From contig NZ_JACYWE010000002.1 of the NCBI RefSeq assembly GCF_014841105.1, forward strand, positions 34,434 through 98,433: 64,000 nucleotides of DNA, given 5' to 3'. The position numbers were made by a program, and so were the translations under genes. Each line of letters begins with the position of its first letter. Positions within the stretch are counted from its first letter, which is position 1. Origin of the DNA: Lolliginicoccus lacisalsi (GTDB lineage: Bacteria > Actinomycetota > Actinomycetes > Mycobacteriales > Mycobacteriaceae). The notes under the pieces were generated by a model that saw only the letters and a list, made by a program, of their open reading frames with translations, was not told where the DNA came from and made no database searches. Shown in pieces: positions 59,513 to 64,000 of this stretch.

Positions 59513-60478
59513 TCAGACGCGGGCGGTGGCCGCTCCGGGGATGTGGGCGGCGCGCACGTAGATCTGCTCCCCCCGCTCGAGGCCGAGATCGTCAGCGTCG
59601 CCCCGGGTGATCTGCGCGGACAGGCGCGGATCGCCGTTGAGGGGCGCGAGCTCCACGCGCACCTCGAAGCCGAGCCGGACGATGCGATCAACGGTGGCCT
59701 CGACGGCCCCCGGGTGGAATATCCGGTCGAGGTGAAGATCGTGCGGCCGGACGAGGTTGCCGTTGATGGTGGCCACGGGCCCGAGGAAGGACATGACGAA
59801 GTCGTTGGCGGGCCGCTCGTAGAGATCGTCGGGCGAGCCGACCTGCTCGATGTTGCCGCGATTCATGACCGCGATGCGATCGGCGACGTCGAGGGCTTCC
59901 TCCTGGTCATGGGTGACGAGGACGGTCGTGACATGCACCTCGTCATGGAGCCGGCGGAGCCATTCACGAAGATCGGCCCGCACCTTGGCATCGAGCGCGC
60001 CGAATGGCTCGTCGAGCAGCAGCACCTTCGGATCGACGGCCAGCGCCCGGGCGAGGGCCATGCGCTGCCGCTGCCCGCCGGAGAGCTGCGAGGGGTAGCG
60101 GCGCTGGAAGCCGTCGAGGCCCACGATGCGCAGCAGCTCGTCCACACGATCATTGATCTCGTTCTTGGGGCGGCGGCGGATGCGCAGGCCGAAGGCGATG
60201 TTGTCGCGCACGGTCATGTGCTTGAACGCCGCGTAGTGCTGGAACACGAACCCGATGCCCCGCTTCTGCGGCGGCACCCCGGTGACGTCCTCCCCACTAA
60301 TGGTGATGATGCCCGAGTCGGGGCTCTCGAGCCCAGCGATGGATCGCAGCAGCGTGGACTTGCCGGAACCGGAGGGGCCGAGCAGCGCGGTGAGGCTGCC
60401 GGAGGGGATGTCGAGGTTGATGCCGTCGAGAGCGACAAAATCCCCATAGTTCTTCCGAACGTCGGTCACGGTGATCAT
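59513..60478 (-). CDS. cysA: Sulfate ABC transporter ATPase
   Basis: 321 residues; Walker [11 protein letters not shown]-loop [14 protein letters not shown], signature [14 protein letters not shown], Walker [16 protein letters not shown], and a C-terminal TOBE-like region (about 235-320). ATGA overlap with cysW. Confidence 0.96.
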   Translation of the reverse strand: MITVTDVRKNYGDFVALDGINLDIPSGSLTALLGPSGSGKSTLLRSIAGLESPDSGIITISGEDVTGVPPQKRGIGFVFQHYAAFKHMTVRDNIAFGLRIRRRPKNEINDRVDELLRIVGLDGFQRRYPSQLSGGQRQRMALARALAVDPKVLLLDEPFGALDAKVRADLREWLRRLHDEVHVTTVLVTHDQEEALDVADRIAVMNRGNIEQVGSPDDLYERPANDFVMSFLGPVATINGNLVRPHDLHLDRIFHPGAVEATVDRIVRLGFEVRVELAPLNGDPRLSAQITRGDADDLGLERGEQIYVRAAHIPGAATARV

Positions 60479-61284
60479 GGTGTGCTCCGCTTGCGGTCGA
60501 GTAGGGTCATGAGCAGCAACGTCAGGATCGCGATGCCCATCAGCAGGGTCGCGGCGCTGTAGGCACCGAAGGTGTTGTGATCGTCGATGTAGCGGGCATG
60601 GACGAGCAGGGTGAGGGTTTGCGACACTCCCGCGAACCCGGACGAGACCATCAGCACGGCGCCGAACTCGCCGAGCGCTCGCGCCACGGTCAGCACCACC
60701 CCGTAGGTGAGCCCCCAGCGGATCGCGGGCAGGGTGATCAGCAGGAACGTCTGCCACTTGCTCGCCCCGAGGGTGGCGGCGGCCTGCTCCTGCTCCTCCC
60801 CGATCTCGCGCAGCACCGGCTCGACCTCGCGCACCACGAACGGCAGGGTCACGAAGATCGTCGCGAGCACCATGCCGGGCAGGCCGAAGATGACGCGCAC
60901 CCCCGTGAGCTCCACGAGGCTGCCGAACCAGCCACCGACGCCCCACAAGGTGATGAGCGCGACGCCCACCACCACGGGCGAGACCGCGAACGGGATGTCC
61001 ACCACGGCCTCGAGGAGCCGCCGCCCGGGGAACCGTCCCCGAACGAGCGCGAGAGCGGTGACGATCCCGAAGATCACGTTGATGGGCACGACGATGGCGA
61101 CGATCAGCAGCGACAGGTTCAGCGCGGAGATCGCGGCGGGGGTACTGATGGCCTCCCAGAACGCGATGAAGCCATTCTCGAAGGACCGGTACAGGATCAT
61201 GCCGATCGGGATGAGCAGCAGCAGCGCGAGATAGGCCAGCGAGACGAAGCGCAGCAGGTAGCGGGCGTTCTTGCTCAGGATCAT
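60475..61284 (-). CDS. cysW: Sulfate ABC transporter permease CysW
   Basis: 269 residues, six hydrophobic segments, coupling motif [21 protein letters not shown]. Overlaps both neighbours by 4 bp. Confidence 0.95.
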   Translation of the reverse strand: MILSKNARYLLRFVSLAYLALLLLIPIGMILYRSFENGFIAFWEAISTPAAISALNLSLLIVAIVVPINVIFGIVTALALVRGRFPGRRLLEAVVDIPFAVSPVVVGVALITLWGVGGWFGSLVELTGVRVIFGLPGMVLATIFVTLPFVVREVEPVLREIGEEQEQAAATLGASKWQTFLLITLPAIRWGLTYGVVLTVARALGEFGAVLMVSSGFAGVSQTLTLLVHARYIDDHNTFGAYSAATLLMGIAILTLLLMTLLDRKRSTP

Positions 61285-62111
61285 GTGTCCTGCTCCTCCC
61301 GCCGCGTAGCGCGGTTGGACAGGATGCGCAGCACGAGCAGCGTGACGAACGCGATGGCGAGCAGCACCACGGAGGTGGCGGCCGCATCGCTGGGCCGGTC
61401 CATCTCGAGGAGTTGCTGGATGTACTGGGAGGTCACCTGCGTCTCGCCGCGGATGTTGCCGCCGATGAGGATGATCGAGCCGAACTCGCCGATCGCGCGG
61501 GCGAACGCCAGCCCCGCGCCGCCCAGGATGGCGGGGGCGAGCACGGGCAGCACGACCTTCCGCAGGATCGTCAGGTTGCCCGCTCCGAGCGAGGCCGCTG
61601 CCTGCTCGACATCCCGGTCAAGCTCCATCAGCACGGGCTGCACCGAGCGCACCACGAACGGCAGGGTGACGAAGGCGAGCGCCACCACGAGGCCCGCCTT
61701 GGTGGCATTGAGGTGCACGTTGATGGGGCTGGCCGGGCCATAGAGGGACAGCAGCACGATGCTCGCCACGATGGTGGGCAGCGCGAACGGCAGATCGATG
61801 AGGCCGTTGACGAACCGCTTGCCGGGGAACTCATCGCGCACCAGCACCCAGGCGATCATCGTGCCGAACACGACATTGATCAGGGCGACCACGACCGAGA
61901 CGAAAACGGTGATGCGCAGCGACGCGAGCGCGCCGGGGGCGGTGATGGCCTCCCAGAATCCTCCGATGCCACCGTCGAGCGCGGTGGCGGCGAGCGCGGC
62001 CAGCGGCAGCAGCACGATGATGCTGAGCCACAGGACGGCCATGCCGACGCCGAGCGAGCCGAAGCTCGGTGATCGGCGCCGGGGCCTCGCCGGGGCTGAT
62101 GTCGTGGTCAT
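61281..62111 (-). CDS. cysT: Sulfate ABC transporter permease CysT (CysU)
   Basis: 276 residues, six hydrophobic segments, coupling motif [21 protein letters not shown]. The gene order subI-cysT-cysW-cysA is that of M. tuberculosis Rv2400c-Rv2397c. Confidence 0.95.
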   Translation of the reverse strand: MTTTSAPARPRRRSPSFGSLGVGMAVLWLSIIVLLPLAALAATALDGGIGGFWEAITAPGALASLRITVFVSVVVALINVVFGTMIAWVLVRDEFPGKRFVNGLIDLPFALPTIVASIVLLSLYGPASPINVHLNATKAGLVVALAFVTLPFVVRSVQPVLMELDRDVEQAAASLGAGNLTILRKVVLPVLAPAILGGAGLAFARAIGEFGSIILIGGNIRGETQVTSQYIQQLLEMDRPSDAAATSVVLLAIAFVTLLVLRILSNRATRREEQDT

Positions 62112-62115
62112 GCTG

Positions 62116-63165
62116 CTACCTCAATGCCTCGTAGTAGATGACGGAGATGAAGCCCTCGTCGGGATCGAACAAGGTGGCGTTGACCTCGTCCCAGCCACCG
62201 AGATCATCGATCGACCACAGGCGCTCGGGCTCGGGGAACTCCTCGGCGAACTCATCGAGGACCCCGGGCACCACCGGCCGGTAGCCGGCCTCGGCCCAGG
62301 CGCGCTGTCCCGCCACGGTGTACTGGAACCGGATGAAGTCCTCCGCGAGCGGGCGGGTGGCCGCGCCGGGACGATCGATGATCGCCACCGGGTTGTCGAT
62401 GCGCAGCGTGCGCGGCGGGATCACATGCTCGAGCGGATCGCCATTGCGCTCGAGGAAGATCGCCTCGTTCTCATAGGTGATCAGAACGTCGCCGCGGCCC
62501 TGCAGGAAGGCCTCGGTGGCTTCGCGCGCCGAGCCCGGCTGGATAGTGATGTGATCGTTGACCAGGCGCTCGACATACTCGAGGCCTGCCTCGGGATCCT
62601 CGCCCCCATTGCTGGCCACCGCATAGGGCGCGAGCAGGTTCCACTTCGCCGAGCCGGAGCTGAACGGGTTCGGGGTGATGACCTCGAGGCCGGGACGGAG
62701 CAGATCCTCCCACTCCTCGATGCCGAGCGGGTTGCCCTCCCGCACCACCAGCGTCACCACGGAGCCGAAGGGAACACCACCGTGCTGGCCGTCGTTCCAG
62801 TCCTCGCGCACGAGCCCCTCGTCGACGAGACGGTCCACATCGGGCTCGGTGGAGAACGTCACGACATCGGCCGGGGCGCCGAAGGCGACCTTGCGGGACT
62901 GGTCGGCGGAGGCGCCGAACGATTGGAGGAACGAGATGCCCGAGCCTTCGGGGGTCTCCGCGAACGCGGGGATGACCTCGTCGAAGCCCGGCTTGGCGAC
63001 CGCGTAGGCGAACAGCCCGAGCGTGCCGCGGCTGCCGTCGCCGCCGATGGTGGACTGGCCGGGGATATCGCTTGGCCCGCCCGCGCAGCCTGCCAGCAAT
63101 AGGGCGGCTGCGGCGGCCAGGACAGGCAACCGCCTCGCCCAGTATCCGCGCGGCTGAGGTCGCAT
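62116..63165 (-). CDS. subI: Sulfate-binding lipoprotein
   Basis: 349 residues. Signal peptide with lipobox LLAGC, then the sulfate-binding-protein fold with FLQSFGASADQSRKVAFGAPADVVTFS (landmark about 79-105), TPNPFSSGSAKWNLLAPYA and VLITYENEAIF. First structural gene of the sulfate import operon; long leader upstream. Confidence 0.95.
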   Translation of the reverse strand: MRPQPRGYWARRLPVLAAAAALLLAGCAGGPSDIPGQSTIGGDGSRGTLGLFAYAVAKPGFDEVIPAFAETPEGSGISFLQSFGASADQSRKVAFGAPADVVTFSTEPDVDRLVDEGLVREDWNDGQHGGVPFGSVVTLVVREGNPLGIEEWEDLLRPGLEVITPNPFSSGSAKWNLLAPYAVASNGGEDPEAGLEYVERLVNDHITIQPGSAREATEAFLQGRGDVLITYENEAIFLERNGDPLEHVIPPRTLRIDNPVAIIDRPGAATRPLAEDFIRFQYTVAGQRAWAEAGYRPVVPGVLDEFAEEFPEPERLWSIDDLGGWDEVNATLFDPDEGFISVIYYEALR

Positions 63166-63208
63166 TGGTGAACTAGCCTTCCCGTCTCGACTGACATGAC
63201 ACTAAGCG

Positions 63209-63254
63209 GTTCATATCGGAGGCGTGCAGCCACGATCACTCCAGGGATATGAAC
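63209..63254 (-). promoter_or_regulatory. Long hairpin in the subI leader
   Basis: Perfect 9-bp arms GTTCATATC / GATATGAAC separated by 28 nt, between the Cys-uORF stop (63325) and subI. Its placement suits an attenuator coupled to translation of the uORF. Confidence 0.5.
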
Positions 63255-63324
63255 TGCCGCCATGATTCGGGGGCGGCGCCCGGCCAGCTCCTATGCACGC
63301 AACGCGTGACGAGCAAGGCTCAGC

Positions 63325-63417
63325 TCAGCGACAACACATGATGTCAGCGACGGCGGGCAGGCCGACAGCAATGAGCGCCAATCGATGGCGTACTACATAC
63401 TGCTCGGCTGCTTCCAC
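63325..63417 (-). CDS. Cys-ending leader peptide of the sulfate transport operon
   Basis: 30-codon ORF from GTG 63417 that ends DIMCCR, with two Cys codons just before the stop; RHRL and the Ala/Val-rich middle resemble actinobacterial sulfur-gene leader peptides. TAGGAT (63425-63430) lies exactly 7 nt before the GTG, so the transcript would be leaderless and the uORF efficiently read. Probable sensor of Cys-tRNA for subI-cysTWA. Confidence 0.65.
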   Translation of the reverse strand: MEAAEQYVVRHRLALIAVGLPAVADIMCCR

Positions 63418-63424
63418 GGGGCCA

Positions 63425-63430
63425 ATCCTA
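63425..63430 (-). promoter_or_regulatory. -10 box of the sulfate-uptake operon
   Basis: TAGGAT on the minus strand, 7 nt from the leader-peptide GTG; no strong -35 box. Confidence 0.55.
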
Positions 63431-63488
63431 ACAGGGGCAGCCGCATGCGGGAAAACGCACGACGACCTCCCACGGGCCCTCGCGTGTC

Positions 63489-63569
63489 TCACAGCATCGA
63501 TAGCCCCCACGCGATGAGCACCAGCACCAGCAGCGCCACCAGCGCCAGCGACACACGGGACCTCGGCAT
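63489..63569 (-). CDS. 26-residue single-TM microprotein
   Basis: MPRSRVSLALVALLVLVLI followed by AWGLSML: a basic N-terminus and one transmembrane helix. Its ATG overlaps the stop of the upstream membrane protein gene (TGATG), so it is probably co-translated. No family recognised. Confidence 0.6.
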   Translation of the reverse strand: MPRSRVSLALVALLVLVLIAWGLSML

Positions 63570-63811
63570 CAGTGCTCTCCATTCCTTGCCTCTGCAGCAC
63601 CATCGCCCAGCTGCGGACCCGTCTCGCCTGCGCGATGCGCGCCCCGCCGGAGCACCCGGTAATACACCGCGCTGCCCACGGCATCGAGCCAGCGAGCGAG
63701 CACGAAGCACAGCGGCACCACGATCAGGGCAACGATCGCGACCTGCGGCAGGAACGGCAAGCCGATGATCCACAGCTCGGCTCCATCCCACCAACGGGCC
63801 ACCATTTCCAC
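63569..63811 (-). CDS. Small conserved membrane protein (Rv2401A-like)
   Basis: 80 residues: one long hydrophobic helix (about 20-42) after MVARWWDGAELWI and a charged C-terminal tail. A similar small membrane protein lies beside subI in M. tuberculosis. GTG 63811 or ATG 63805 may be the start. Function unknown. Confidence 0.75.
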   Translation of the reverse strand: MEMVARWWDGAELWIIGLPFLPQVAIVALIVVPLCFVLARWLDAVGSAVYYRVLRRGAHRAGETGPQLGDGAAEARNGEH

Positions 63812-63948
63812 GCCACCACTCTAGCTGCCGCCACGCCTGGCCACCCCGCGGGATCGCTCCAGGGGTCCGCCGCCTGCCCGGCCCCGCCGTGGAAACCGCC
63901 GGACGCCGAATGCGCGCGAGCGTCCCCTGGCCGGGCCACAATAGGACC

Positions 63949-64000
63949 ATGGCGACACCCCCCAAGGAGACTCCCCCGGAGGAGACATCCCCGAACCGCC
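63949..64000 (+). CDS. Start of a plus-strand gene, possibly trehalase (treH)
   Basis: The last 52 bases encode MATPPKETPPEETSPNR and run off the window. CACAAT lies 6 nt before the ATG, consistent with a leaderless start. The assignment to the GH15 trehalase rests only on synteny with Rv2402; the visible residues are an uninformative Pro/Glu-rich tail. Confidence 0.45.
   Translation, partial: MATPPKETPPEETSPNR

Overview
The window is high-GC actinobacterial DNA, most likely a member of the order Mycobacteriales (Corynebacteriales). The evidence is a FAS-II / mycolic-acid locus (aceE, mabR-type regulator, fabD, acpM, kasA, accD6), an S-(hydroxymethyl)mycothiol dehydrogenase, a polyprenyl diphosphate synthase and an overall gene order that follows, in compressed form, Mycobacterium tuberculosis from about Rv2238c to Rv2402. 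kasB, rpfD, amiA2 and many other genes of that stretch are absent, so this is not Mycobacterium itself. Genus cannot be fixed from the window.

Layout. 1-9.9 kb: ahpE (cut by the window edge), a DUF3052 gene, then aceE-mabR and the fabD-acpM-kasA-accD6 run, with a near-perfect MabR/FasR-type operator in front of fabD; DUF3145 converges on accD6. 10-19 kb: accessory region with a serine hydrolase, an orphan vsr endonuclease, mscR plus an MBL hydrolase, an SDR-patatin-flavin monooxygenase operon, a two-domain GNAT protein and a TetR regulator; this part carries two families of intergenic palindromes and several short tandem repeats. 18.9-21.9 kb: molybdate uptake (modA divergent from an HTH-molbindin regulator, modB, modC). 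21.9-29.9 kb: tRNA-Met, tRNA-Asn, a YtxH-like protein, dnaG-dgt-ydcF, a TPM-domain membrane protein and a four-TM protein. 29.9-32.4 kb: a tightly overlapping ECF sigma factor-ogt-alkB-tag operon that looks like a self-contained alkylation-damage response. 32.6-36.9 kb: glyS, the zinc regulators arsR/smtB-zur, uppS, recO. 36.9-42.7 kb: an atypical response regulator and a pstS-pstC-pstA-pstB-pstB phosphate operon with repeated PHO-box-like half-sites. 42.9-51.5 kb: housekeeping run era, corC-like, ybeY, phoH, rsmE, dnaJ, hrcA, hemW (all minus strand).

51.7-64 kb is a sulfur-assimilation island: sirA-cysH-cysD-cysN on the plus strand, and subI-cysT-cysW-cysA (sulfate import) plus a large beta-propeller lipoprotein on the minus strand. 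Both transcription units are preceded by a short ORF rich in Cys codons near its 3' end (24-34 and 30 codons), the hallmark of cysteine-responsive attenuation. Together they import sulfate, activate it to APS, reduce APS directly with the iron-sulfur CysH and reduce sulfite with SirA; no APS kinase (cysC) is present. The right edge holds two small membrane proteins and the first codons of a plus-strand gene that may be treH.

Several genes seem to be read from leaderless transcripts (TANNNT-like -10 box 6-7 nt before the start codon). The most interesting items are the sigma-ogt-alkB-tag operon with its zinc-ligand-less Tag, the two Cys-leader peptides, the two palindrome families (which flank vsr on both sides), the Asp-less response regulator beside a duplicated pstB, and a Glu-for-Asp replacement at the catalytic position of UppS.
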